NCBI GenBank assembly: GCA_030613145.1
Contig: JAUWMM010000003.1
Location: 1 to 19,745 of the forward strand
DNA length: 19,745 bases
Reading direction: 5' to 3'
Source of the DNA: Desulfobacterales bacterium
GTDB taxonomy: Bacteria > Desulfobacterota > Desulfobacteria > Desulfobacterales > C00003060
The notes below the pieces were generated by a model. The model searched no databases. It was not told the origin of the DNA and saw only the letters and a program-made list of their open reading frames with translations. Positions within the stretch are counted from its first letter, which is position 1, and each line of letters starts with the position of its first letter. Shown here one piece after another: positions 7,929-15,788 of this stretch. The translations under genes were made by a program, and so were the position numbers.

Positions 7929-10250
7929 TCATTCCCTATTCTGAAATGAAATTCTTCTGCCAAGGTAATAAACCATGATACCTACAACTGCAAATAAGGT
8001 CAGAATGGTTATCCCAATGCCTATCTTGATGGACAAAGGGTCAAACACAAACCGGACTATGTGTTGGCCCTCGGGAAGTTGAACCACCCGAAAAAGGTAA
8101 TTTCCTCGCAAAATGCGTGTGGGTTGATCATCCACAAAAGCCTTCCACCCCGGGTAGTACATTTCACTCAGAAATAGATACCCTGGTGTGGGAGAGTGGG
8201 TTGAAACTACTATGTGGTCGGGCCGATACGAAACAATCTCGGCTAATCCCGGCTTCCTCGACTCTTTTCCGGAATGTGCAGAAAGGTTACCCGGGTCAAC
8301 CCCCTCTTCGAATAAGACAACCCGAGTAGGGTCGAAATCGGGCCTGATCAAGTAATCCAATACCTCCTTTTTTTTAAGAATCTTATAATCCCGAACTATA
8401 AACGCCCTTGGAAGACAGGTTTTTCTCACAGAATATTCCCTGGTAGCATTAGAGATCTCATACTTCACATTCAACAGATCCATGAGCTTGCTGTCTTGAA
8501 GGGAGCGATAGGAAAACCATACCCAGGCTTCTGGAAGTTGGCCTCTAAAATATTGATTGATGTATTCATAATATCGTAGCGGAAAAAGAGGGTTATATCC
8601 CCCAACAGTCTGGTATCCAAGATACATCTCAATATTAGGCACCAAATCATAGCTGCCAATCCGGTATATGTCCTTGTCTTTTCCCAAAATCATGTCGAAA
8701 TTATGCTTGAGTTGCGAAGCCCGATGGTAAAAATTATCATTGTGTTGCACTGCCCCCCTGTTTGCATACGACACGTCTATCAAGAGAAGAGCGCATAGAA
8801 AAACAGCTGCAAGCTTAGGACGCAGGGTGCCACGTATCAAGAAGAGTATTGTCACAAGAATGAATGCGCTAAACAAAACAAGACGATGCAACTCACCGCA
8901 AATGATGTTGGAAGCCTCGACCATCCTGTCGGCAATAGCCTCGTCAAGGATAAAGGGTGAGAAGAACTTTAAGGCAATTGATCTGTCAATATGAAACAGT
9001 GTATCCAATACCACCAGGGACATCACAAGGCACAAAGCCAGGCCTGCGCGCCGGAGAAGAGAGGTTTTTCTGCGGGCAAAAAGGTCGTCCATTCCCTTTC
9101 CTGCCAACAAGCAGAGGGCAAACACCCACAGAACAATAATTTTGGCTGGAGCCCTGATTCTGTCGAATCCAGGAAGCAGGTAAGCCAATTTGTAAACGGG
9201 CGTATGCAATCCCAATGCTAAAACAAAGGCAACAATTGCAAGGATTCCCGCAAAAGCCACGACCCTTCCGTTGTCTGAGCCGCGATAAGATACAAAAAAG
9301 AGCAAGATGAGGGGCAGAATACCGACATATAAATTGTAGTCAGGCACACTCCAGGGAACATCAGAAACCCAATAATCGCGTTTCACGTAGCTGCCGAAAA
9401 AGTGTGGCATAGCTGCTGTGACAATCCCCTCAGGTGGATATGATCCGATTGTTACCAGGTCATAACTGTCGAGTGCTGCTCGAACCGACTGGCCTATGAA
9501 CTCAAAGGCCGGGACAAGCTGGATCGCGGCAACACCGGATCCAATGAGAAAAAAAATGCAGGAGATGGCCAAAATCTTTACACTATAACGGACCTCCTTA
9601 ACGCTACGGATGCTACATCCTAAGAACAGTAGTGCCGCCAGAAAGGTGTAAAACGGATCCTGGGCTGAACCGGCCAAAATTTGCACGCCCCAAAACAATC
9701 CTGCCATGGTCGCGCTGAAATAAGGCCTTTTCCGTGTTAATGCCTGATTAAGAAAATATATGATCAGGGGAATCCATGTGTAACCCTGTACCCGGAACAT
9801 CTGTCCCGTATGAAGGGTGGCCATAACAAAACCATTACAGGTAAAGACAGCAGCGGCCACAAAGCTACCCAATGGGGTGATCCGAAAAGACCTGGAGAGT
9901 ATGTACATAAAGAGACCCGCGAGGAACAGGTGAACGAACATCGTGTAGCCATAGGCCCTCTCAGGGGGTATTATCCAAAAGAGGATGTCAAGGGGATAGA
10001 AAATAGTCGATTCAAAGTGCGCCCAAAAGGGTATGCCGCCGAAAATAAAAGGGTTCCAGAAAGGGATGGAATGGTGGACGTGTATTTGGTTTAATAAGAA
10101 CTGCTTTAGACCCAGGTAACAAGCAACAAAGTCGGAGCCAAAAAGGAGATGGCCGCCGATGATGATATCTCTGAATAAAAAAAGACAGAAAACCCCCAAC
10201 AGCAAACACATCAAAAGATCTTTTTTGTCTCCGCGATTTGATATAACCAC
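7929..10250 (-). CDS. YfhO-family GT-C membrane protein (copy 2)
   Basis: This 773-residue polytopic protein is clearly homologous to the product of 4011-6302. Matching landmarks are FGSDF (D40), IPFWNPFIFGGIPF, IFYPLDILFWIIP, LLNVKY, FDPTRVV, YYPGW (698-702) and ILRGNYLFRVV. It starts at GTG (10250-10248 on the minus strand); an AAGG seven bases upstream of that codon supports this. The catalytic-type Asp in the first outer loop is conserved between the copies, so both are probably active. At DNA level the copies are clearly diverged, so this is not a recent duplication. It is the only minus-strand gene in the window, sits tail to tail with the gene ending at 7921, and shares its upstream region with the plus-strand gene at 10606. 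The expected role is sugar transfer at the outer face of the cytoplasmic membrane; the acceptor is unknown. Confidence 0.88.
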   Translation of the reverse strand: MVISNRGDKKDLLMCLLLGVFCLFLFRDIIIGGHLLFGSDFVACYLGLKQFLLNQIHVHHSIPFWNPFIFGGIPFWAHFESTIFYPLDILFWIIPPERAYGYTMFVHLFLAGLFMYILSRSFRITPLGSFVAAAVFTCNGFVMATLHTGQMFRVQGYTWIPLIIYFLNQALTRKRPYFSATMAGLFWGVQILAGSAQDPFYTFLAALLFLGCSIRSVKEVRYSVKILAISCIFFLIGSGVAAIQLVPAFEFIGQSVRAALDSYDLVTIGSYPPEGIVTAAMPHFFGSYVKRDYWVSDVPWSVPDYNLYVGILPLILLFFVSYRGSDNGRVVAFAGILAIVAFVLALGLHTPVYKLAYLLPGFDRIRAPAKIIVLWVFALCLLAGKGMDDLFARRKTSLLRRAGLALCLVMSLVVLDTLFHIDRSIALKFFSPFILDEAIADRMVEASNIICGELHRLVLFSAFILVTILFLIRGTLRPKLAAVFLCALLLIDVSYANRGAVQHNDNFYHRASQLKHNFDMILGKDKDIYRIGSYDLVPNIEMYLGYQTVGGYNPLFPLRYYEYINQYFRGQLPEAWVWFSYRSLQDSKLMDLLNVKYEISNATREYSVRKTCLPRAFIVRDYKILKKKEVLDYLIRPDFDPTRVVLFEEGVDPGNLSAHSGKESRKPGLAEIVSYRPDHIVVSTHSPTPGYLFLSEMYYPGWKAFVDDQPTRILRGNYLFRVVQLPEGQHIVRFVFDPLSIKIGIGITILTLFAVVGIMVYYLGRRISFQNRE

Positions 10251-10605
10251 AATTCAGCCTTATTAAACAAAATGGTTTGAACGAGCTTTAACAACTATCA
10301 AGTTTTGATCCGGGTAAGTGTCTTAAGACCAACCCTCTCGTTAAAAAGGGTTACGCCTTTACTCCGGAGTTACGGGATAAGCCTTTTATCCGGTTTGTTT
10401 TTTAGTCTTCTTCTGATAGGTAACAGATGAACGGTAAACGATTACCTCTATTTCAATTGTCTGAAAAAGATGATAAAATATTAACATCTTAGGTCATGAA
10501 ACTATTCTATGTCAAGTGTCAAACATCTCAATACGTTGTGGTTGAAGGGTTGCACATCAGGCGAATGCTCCGAAACCGACAACCGGCCCAAGATCAGGTA
10601 AAAGC
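10251..10605. promoter_or_regulatory. divergent intergenic region with serial inverted repeats
   Basis: This 355-bp gap lies between divergently transcribed genes and contains no ORF I would defend. It should carry promoters for both sides. Between 10297 and 10446 there are six exact inverted repeats: ATCAA/TTGAT (10297-10309), the palindrome GTCTTAAGAC (10320-10329), AACCCT/AGGGTT (10331-10352), the palindrome ACTCCGGAGT (10361-10370), GGATAA/TTATCC (10375-10391) followed by a T-rich run, and GGTAA/TTACC (10433-10446). The remaining part (10447-10605) is AT-rich, with GATAAAATATTAAC near 10472 as a possible but unconvincing -10 area. An AGG at 10596-10598 serves the ATG at 10606. Confidence 0.5.
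10375..10403 (+). terminator. terminator- or attenuator-like hairpin with T-run
   Basis: A 6-bp stem GGATAA/TTATCC (10375-10380 and 10386-10391) with a 5-nt loop is followed by GGTTTGTTTTTT, a T-rich run ending at 10403. On the plus strand this has the shape of an intrinsic terminator. No plus-strand gene precedes it, because the upstream gene runs the other way, so it would act on transcripts heading into the gene at 10606, as an attenuator or leader terminator. The stem is short and AT-rich, so it may be weak or fortuitous. Confidence 0.35.
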
Positions 10606-12195
10606 ATGAAAAGATTGGCGGCAAATATGAAGACAACCATGTTTACTGCGGATCTGTTTCTGGCCGGTTTGTCCGGTATGGTCTATGTTGCCCTTCGTTT
10701 GACCTTTCATGCAATGATCAGACTGGCAGGATTTAGAGACGGTGGATTGATAAGCTATGACAGCTATTACCACTTCGCATTCGCCGAGGAACTTGTTCGG
10801 TCCGGCAATGCTTTCCTCTTCCAAAACCCCTTTGGCTCGCTGGACAAAGAGCCGCTTTTGTTTAATCTCTATGCTTCTGCTTTGAAGCTATTCCGTCCCC
10901 TTTACGAGAATAACCTTTTCGTTTTCGATTGTACCCTGGGAGCTTTGTTTATCTTTGTTACTTCTCTATACCTTTTGAAGCTGGTATCCGATTTGGGACT
11001 GGTTGAAAAGTCAATTCTGCTGTTTGGCGGAGGGACTGCTTTCATCGGGGTATTTCTTGGCCTGGTTCCTGCGGAGAATGCGGTGTGGGCAGGATATTGG
11101 GGCCTGACTTACCCTTTGAACCAGATAGTAACATCCGAAATCATTTATCATTTCATTTTCTTCTTTGGTTTGTTTTCTCTGATTAAAGGAAAAGATATTG
11201 GGGTCATGTGTGTGATAGTTTTTCTGATGTTCCTGCACCCATTTACGGCAATGACTTTTAATGTTTCTGTGGGCTCAGCCTGGTTATATCAATGGTTCAA
11301 AACACACAAAATGATCAATCCACGTTTTCGGCTGTTCGTATATGCTGCAGCTTCATCGATTATTTCGGTGCTCTTGTACCAGATCTATCTTCCATCTATG
11401 TCCAAAGATGCAGCATATTACAAAATGACCTATGAAAATATTCCCTTTTACATTGATACCCTGGAATATGCGTTGTTTCTGATCATACCTGTTTCGTACT
11501 GTCTTGGATCTTTGTTGTTCAGAAAGAGAGCACAGGGCTTGGGGCAGCCTGAAAAACTGTGGATATTTGCGGGGACCTCAATCTTTTGCATTGCAATGTC
11601 CATCAGCTATTTGTTTACCGATAAAATTGTCCAGCCCGCACATTGGTCGCGCGTATATCCCTATGTCCTTATATTTGCTACGGGAGGACTTTTTGTAAGA
11701 AATAGAAATGGCATAAAAGCATCAAGAGTATCGAAACTTGTCAAGGTCTGCCTGTTGTGTATCGCAATTTTTGACAGTGCACTCGGCGTCAAATATATTT
11801 CCGGAGCTCTATTGACTGAAAAAAAGCCTCCACTGTTCTTGACTCCGGATCAAATGCAGGTCATTGAAAAGGCCAAAGATGCCCCCCCCGGGATGTTCTT
11901 GTATTTGCGAGACTGCTCCAATAAGGCATTGGCAGGAGACTTCGAATATGCCGTAATGGCATTGTCACCCCAAAAGGGATTCTTGGGTCACGCTTTTTTC
12001 TCTCCCTTCTTGCAATCAGTGAGCCCACATTTATTCCCCTGCCGCCAGGGGTACCGGTTACCGCACACATGGCTGAATCTGAGTGATTATATTGTCTTTG
12101 ACCGAAAGCTCTTTGATAAGTTGACTTTTCAACATTGCAGTATTCTTTACATGGGAAAAGAACTGGTGTTCGTCAGGAATATCAAAGACACATGA
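10606..12195 (+). CDS. unrecognised polytopic membrane protein with STT3-like DxYYH motif
   Basis: No named family is recognised with confidence. The 529-residue protein has a hydrophobic segment at about 15-42, then FRDGG (D45) and YDSYYHFAFAEEL (51-63, D52). A D-x-Y-Y-H motif in the first outer loop recalls oligosaccharyltransferases of the STT3/AglB type (D-P-Y-Y-H) and other GT-C enzymes, but the rest does not resemble an STT3 and it is much shorter. Further hydrophobic segments run to about residue 400, and residues 405-529 form a soluble, probably extracytoplasmic tail with four cysteines. The ATG has an AGG about seven bases upstream; a second ATG lies at codon 8. A run of eight C residues (11882-11889, codons about 426-428) occurs in the tail. 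The GT-C assignment is an inference from topology and motif position. Confidence 0.6.
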   Translation: MKRLAANMKTTMFTADLFLAGLSGMVYVALRLTFHAMIRLAGFRDGGLISYDSYYHFAFAEELVRSGNAFLFQNPFGSLDKEPLLFNLYASALKLFRPLYENNLFVFDCTLGALFIFVTSLYLLKLVSDLGLVEKSILLFGGGTAFIGVFLGLVPAENAVWAGYWGLTYPLNQIVTSEIIYHFIFFFGLFSLIKGKDIGVMCVIVFLMFLHPFTAMTFNVSVGSAWLYQWFKTHKMINPRFRLFVYAAASSIISVLLYQIYLPSMSKDAAYYKMTYENIPFYIDTLEYALFLIIPVSYCLGSLLFRKRAQGLGQPEKLWIFAGTSIFCIAMSISYLFTDKIVQPAHWSRVYPYVLIFATGGLFVRNRNGIKASRVSKLVKVCLLCIAIFDSALGVKYISGALLTEKKPPLFLTPDQMQVIEKAKDAPPGMFLYLRDCSNKALAGDFEYAVMALSPQKGFLGHAFFSPFLQSVSPHLFPCRQGYRLPHTWLNLSDYIVFDRKLFDKLTFQHCSILYMGKELVFVRNIKDT

Positions 12196-12331
12196 GGGCT
12201 GTTTTCGATATGACGTACTTTTGGAAGCTCAATATTAGACGCTGTTTTTGCCTGTGAGATATTGCACGGCATAGATTTCGCAAGACCAACATTTTGGCCA
12301 AACACATAGCACCCCCCCCAACACACAAACT

Positions 12332-12362
12332 CCCCTCACCCGGCAGGAGGGGCTTGTATGTG
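12332..12362 (+). promoter_or_regulatory. strong Shine-Dalgarno inside a hairpin upstream of the methyltransferase
   Basis: CCCCTC (12332-12337) and GAGGGG (12347-12352) form a perfect 6-bp stem with a 9-nt loop. The 3' arm includes AGGAGG (12345-12350), the best Shine-Dalgarno in this part of the window, placed nine bases before an in-frame GTG at 12360. If that GTG is used, the hairpin would hide the ribosome binding site. If the family-typical ATG at 12432 is used, the element is only a leader hairpin or a decayed repeat. Confidence 0.35.
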
Positions 12363-12431
12363 AAAACAGGCCATGAACTAAATGCACGGTATTGGCGGCA
12401 CGATGAGGTTTTTACAATAACCTGCAAAGCC

Positions 12432-13199
12432 ATGGATATTATCGAATACAGAATCATGCATGATATGGAGCAGTCCTACTGGTGGTTTGTGGGAAAGCAC
12501 TTTCTGGTCAAGACTATTCTTGAAACGCTCTCTTTTAACAGCGCAAGGCATGACAAGATACTCGATATCGGATGCGGAACCGGCAGTACACTGCAACTTT
12601 TAGAAAAGTTCGGCTCAGCTTACGGCATGGAACTATCATGGGAGGCCATCCGATTTCTACGTAAGAGAGGGCTGAGCCTTATTACGCAGTCAGATGCCAA
12701 TCGATGCCTTCCGTTCAAGAATAGTACTTTTTCGGCAATAACATGCCTTGACGTGCTGGAACATCTTGAAAACGATTTCAACCTATTAAAGGAGATGATG
12801 CGGGTCTGCAAACCGGGCGGCCATGTCATTGTCACCGTCCCCGCGTTTGAGATTCTATGGAGTCCTCATGACGTCGCCTTACACCACAATCGACGCTACA
12901 CCCGAAAACAAATGGCCAAGAAGGTTCGTAAACTCAATTGTAACGTGATAAGAAGCAGTTACTACAATACAGCGCTGTTCCTCCCGATCCTGGCGGTGAG
13001 AAAGCTGAAAACCTTATCGGCCAATAAACAAAGCATACACTCCGACTTCTTTATGCATATTCCGCGGTGGCTTAACAACCTGCTGACCTTATTGTTTGTC
13101 TCTGAAATCCGCTTGCTTCGATTCGCGAACTTCCCTTTTGGCGTTTCTCTCTTGTTGATTCTACAAAAGGATAGTGGAAATTCAAATGGTAACAAATGA
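12432..13199 (+). CDS. class I SAM-dependent methyltransferase
   Basis: From the ATG at 12432 the protein has 255 residues. Rossmann-fold methyltransferase motifs are plain: motif I LDIGCGTG (44-51), an acidic residue E67 at the end of strand 2, DVLEHL (107-112) and CKPGG (126-130). The N-terminus (EYRIMHDMEQSYWWFVGKH) and the segment ILWSPHDVALHHNRRYTR (141-158) are typical of a Methyltransf_11-type subfamily common near surface-polysaccharide and polyprenyl-glycan genes. It is expected to be cytosolic; the methyl acceptor (sugar, lipid carrier or protein) is unknown. The open frame extends upstream to 12294, with a GTG at 12360 behind a strong Shine-Dalgarno. I prefer 12432 because family members begin about there, although no Shine-Dalgarno is seen next to it. 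It is the only non-membrane enzyme in the window. Confidence 0.87.
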   Translation: MDIIEYRIMHDMEQSYWWFVGKHFLVKTILETLSFNSARHDKILDIGCGTGSTLQLLEKFGSAYGMELSWEAIRFLRKRGLSLITQSDANRCLPFKNSTFSAITCLDVLEHLENDFNLLKEMMRVCKPGGHVIVTVPAFEILWSPHDVALHHNRRYTRKQMAKKVRKLNCNVIRSSYYNTALFLPILAVRKLKTLSANKQSIHSDFFMHIPRWLNNLLTLLFVSEIRLLRFANFPFGVSLLLILQKDSGNSNGNK

Positions 13200-13337
13200 G
13201 GAATGATTCTATGGCCCTCTTGATTCCTGCTCACTATATTTGGGCTATTTGCCCTGTTCAACCGGGGTGATGGGTTATAGGGGACGTATTGTTATTTTGT
13301 TCCAAAGCCTGTTTCTTGAGAAAAAAACAGAGGAAAA

Positions 13338-14018
13338 ATGCTGAGGGTCTATCAGACACACATGTCCAAACAAAAGTATGTAAGGTTCATTTTAATGATA
13401 GTTGTGCTCGTTATCATAGGGCTGATCATGGTATGGGGACGGGCTTTTTACGGTTCGATGGAGGCCTATAATCAGGGAGAAATCTATCTGAAGGAAAATA
13501 AATATATTAAGGCAATCACTTTTTTTGATCGTTCGATGCATTGGTACACACCCTTCAGTCCCTATGTCCATCGATCAGCAGAACGTCTGTGGGAAATATG
13601 CATAAAGGCCGAGCAAAAGGGAGATATTCGCTTAGCACTGATCGCTACCCGCACCTTGCGCCGTGGTTTTTATGCAGCAAGGAGTTTTTATACTCCCGGC
13701 AAAAGCTGGATCAATAAATGCGATCTTAAGATCAATAAACTCGTGCGGCTTGAGCTGCATCAAGAAGAAATACAGGATGCTCCCGCTCAGCAGGACAAAC
13801 CTATACATGCAAGCCAAAAGGCGAGCCCTCCGAGTACTCTGTGGAGTATTATTGTGGAAATCGGTTTTCTGGGATGGATTGGGTCGGCAATAAGCTTTAT
13901 CATGTTTGCGTGCAAAGGTGATCGAAAAGTGAGGCTATTGGCTCCCCGGGCAGTTGCATGGGCAGGCATTGGCATCCTATTCTTTGCACTGTGGATTGTG
14001 GGTATGATGAAGGCTTGA
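13338..14018 (+). CDS. small membrane protein with TPR-like region
   Basis: This 226-residue protein has no function I can name. One membrane segment lies at about 17-34. A helical, TPR-like region (about 42-110) follows, with YNQGEIYLKENKYIKAITFFDRS as the clearest repeat core, then a Tyr/Phe/Arg-rich stretch (110-125). After a Gln/Pro/Ser-rich linker come two more membrane segments (about 168-192 and 202-223). The helical region would lie outside the cytoplasm if the short basic N-terminus (K11, K13, R16) stays inside. GAGGA close before the ATG at 13338 supports the start; an ATG at 13362 is the alternative. The stop is 3 bp from the start of the TMTC-like gene, so the two are almost surely co-translated. 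It may be an accessory subunit to that enzyme, which is an inference from spacing. Confidence 0.75.
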   Translation: MLRVYQTHMSKQKYVRFILMIVVLVIIGLIMVWGRAFYGSMEAYNQGEIYLKENKYIKAITFFDRSMHWYTPFSPYVHRSAERLWEICIKAEQKGDIRLALIATRTLRRGFYAARSFYTPGKSWINKCDLKINKLVRLELHQEEIQDAPAQQDKPIHASQKASPPSTLWSIIVEIGFLGWIGSAISFIMFACKGDRKVRLLAPRAVAWAGIGILFFALWIVGMMKA

Positions 14019-14021
14019 GGC

Positions 14022-15788
14022 ATGGGAAATGTCATTATGGATCGCCGTCATTCAGCGTTTGCACTCATCCTGTTTCTGACCATCACAACCTTTGCCGTCT
14101 TCTGGCAGATGCGAAACCATGAGTTTGTCATACTTGATGACGGTAAGTACGTCACCGAAAACTCTCATGTGCGGGACGGATTGACCTGGGAGGGTCTTGT
14201 CTGGGCTTTCACTACCACGCATGCCAATTTCTGGCATCCATTGACATGGATATCGCACATGCTGGATTGTGAGCTCTACGGGTTGGATCCAGGCGGGCAC
14301 CATTTCACCAATTTGCTCATCCATATAGCAAATACCCTGTTGCTGTTTCTGGTTCTCGAACGGATGACAGGAGCCCTCTGGCCAAGCGCATTTGTTGCCG
14401 CAATGTTTGCACTGCATCCCCTCCACGTGGAGTCGGTTGCTTGGGCGGCAGAGCGTAAAGATGTTCTTAGTACCTTTTTCTATGTGCTGACGATAGGAAG
14501 TTACGTCCGTTATGTTGAACATCCGGGGATTAACAGATATCTGCTTGTCCTTCTTACATTTGCTCTTGGCCTGATGGCCAAGCCTATGCTTGTGACACTG
14601 CCATTTGTGCTGCTTTTGCTGGACTACTGGCCTCTTGATCGCTTTCAATTTGTACAACAGAGCGGCAATGGTTGTGCACAAGCTCAAAAATCCGTCTGTC
14701 CCAACAATCAAAGGAGTACATTTTTTCGTCTGGTTTTGGAAAAATTTCCCCTCTTTGTACTTGCGGCAGTTTCATGTGTTGTGGCCTATCTTGCTCAGGA
14801 ACAGGGGGGTGCCCTTAAAGCCTTGAACCTATTCCCTATAGAGTTCAGGATTGCAAACGCTGTTTTTTCCTATGCAAGCTACATTGGAAAGACGATCTGG
14901 CCTCTCCATTTGGCGGTTTTTTATCCCCACCCGGGCATATTGCCATTGTGGCAAGTAATAGGAGCCGGCTTGTTCTTGGTGAGTACATCTGTTCTGGCGA
15001 TTCGGGCCGCGCACAGGTCCCCGTATCTTACGGTAGGATGGCTGTGGTACCTCGGCACCCTCGTGCCCGTTATTGGGTTGGTGCAAGTGGGCGACCATGC
15101 CATGGCTGACAGATACACTTATGTGCCGCTAATCGGTCTCTTTATCATGATTGCCTGGGGAAGCTGCGATATTTCCAAACGATGGCGCTATCTAAAGACC
15201 GTGCTTGCCATATCGTCAGGGGCACTCATTTGTGCCTCCATGATAAGTACGGCTTTTCAAATAAGACATTGGCAAAACAGCACTACGCTCTTTGAGCATA
15301 CACTCGATGTAACTGCTGATAACTCTATGGCGCATACCAATCTGGGAGTTGTTTTAGCCGGACAGGGAAAGCCCGATGAGGCCGTTATGCATTATACCCA
15401 GGCGCTCCGGATCAAGCCCGATCATTTGGAGGCCCGAATCAACATGGGAGTCGCGTTAGCCGCACAAGGCAAACTTGATGAGGCTGTTGCTCATTATTCA
15501 CGAGCTCTCCATATCAAACCAGATTTTGCAGGTGCGCACTACAATCTTGGAAATGCCCTATTGGAACAGGGGAAGACAGAAGAGGCAATCAAACATTTTC
15601 GGGAGGCATTAAGAATTAAGCCCAACGATGCAGAAGTGCACAACAACCTGGGAATCGTGCTGGCAAAGCAGGGAAAGACGGAAGAGGCGATCAAACATTT
15701 CCGGGAGGCATTACGGATCAAGCCTGGTTACACACTCGCGCGCAAGAACCTGGAAATCGTTCAGACTACGCAGCGGGAACCCAGATGA
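14022..15788 (+). CDS. TMTC-like polytopic protein with C-terminal TPR repeats
   Basis: This 588-residue protein resembles the bacterial relatives of animal TMTC1-4, which are O-mannosyltransferases of cadherins in the endoplasmic reticulum. Signatures: LDDGKYVTEN (38-47) with the Asp-Asp pair in the first outer loop, NFWHPLTWISHMLD (69-82), GLDPGGHHFTNLLIHIANT (87-105) and LHPLHVESVAWAAERKD (131-147). About ten hydrophobic segments span 12-425. Residues about 434-578 hold four canonical TPRs plus a partial one, expected on the outer face. Two adjacent TPRs share 19 identical residues and are 102 bp apart. AAGG eight bases before the ATG at 14022 supports this start; an ATG at 14037 is possible. 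The stop overlaps the next start by 4 bp (ATGA), showing translational coupling. Sugar donor and acceptor are unknown. Confidence 0.87.
   Translation: MGNVIMDRRHSAFALILFLTITTFAVFWQMRNHEFVILDDGKYVTENSHVRDGLTWEGLVWAFTTTHANFWHPLTWISHMLDCELYGLDPGGHHFTNLLIHIANTLLLFLVLERMTGALWPSAFVAAMFALHPLHVESVAWAAERKDVLSTFFYVLTIGSYVRYVEHPGINRYLLVLLTFALGLMAKPMLVTLPFVLLLLDYWPLDRFQFVQQSGNGCAQAQKSVCPNNQRSTFFRLVLEKFPLFVLAAVSCVVAYLAQEQGGALKALNLFPIEFRIANAVFSYASYIGKTIWPLHLAVFYPHPGILPLWQVIGAGLFLVSTSVLAIRAAHRSPYLTVGWLWYLGTLVPVIGLVQVGDHAMADRYTYVPLIGLFIMIAWGSCDISKRWRYLKTVLAISSGALICASMISTAFQIRHWQNSTTLFEHTLDVTADNSMAHTNLGVVLAGQGKPDEAVMHYTQALRIKPDHLEARINMGVALAAQGKLDEAVAHYSRALHIKPDFAGAHYNLGNALLEQGKTEEAIKHFREALRIKPNDAEVHNNLGIVLAKQGKTEEAIKHFREALRIKPGYTLARKNLEIVQTTQREPR
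15567..15725 (+). repeat. 102-bp tandem TPR duplication
   Basis: Positions 15567-15623 and 15669-15725 encode the identical 19-residue stretch QGKTEEAIKHFREALRIKP, exactly 102 bp (one TPR) apart. The DNA copies differ at several mostly third-codon positions. This shows either a fairly recent unit duplication or gene conversion with selection on the protein sequence. Confidence 0.85.

Noticed and set aside
12294..12431. Upstream extension of the methyltransferase reading frame to 12294
   Set aside because: The extra residues (Pro/Arg-rich, no similarity to the family N-terminus) and the poly-C stretch look non-coding; the possible GTG start at 12360 is kept as an alternative.
14052..14711. 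219-codon open frame on the minus strand
   Set aside because: It is antisense to the conserved N-terminal part of the TMTC-like gene and has a composition (rich in Gln, His, Cys, Lys) typical of a shadow frame.
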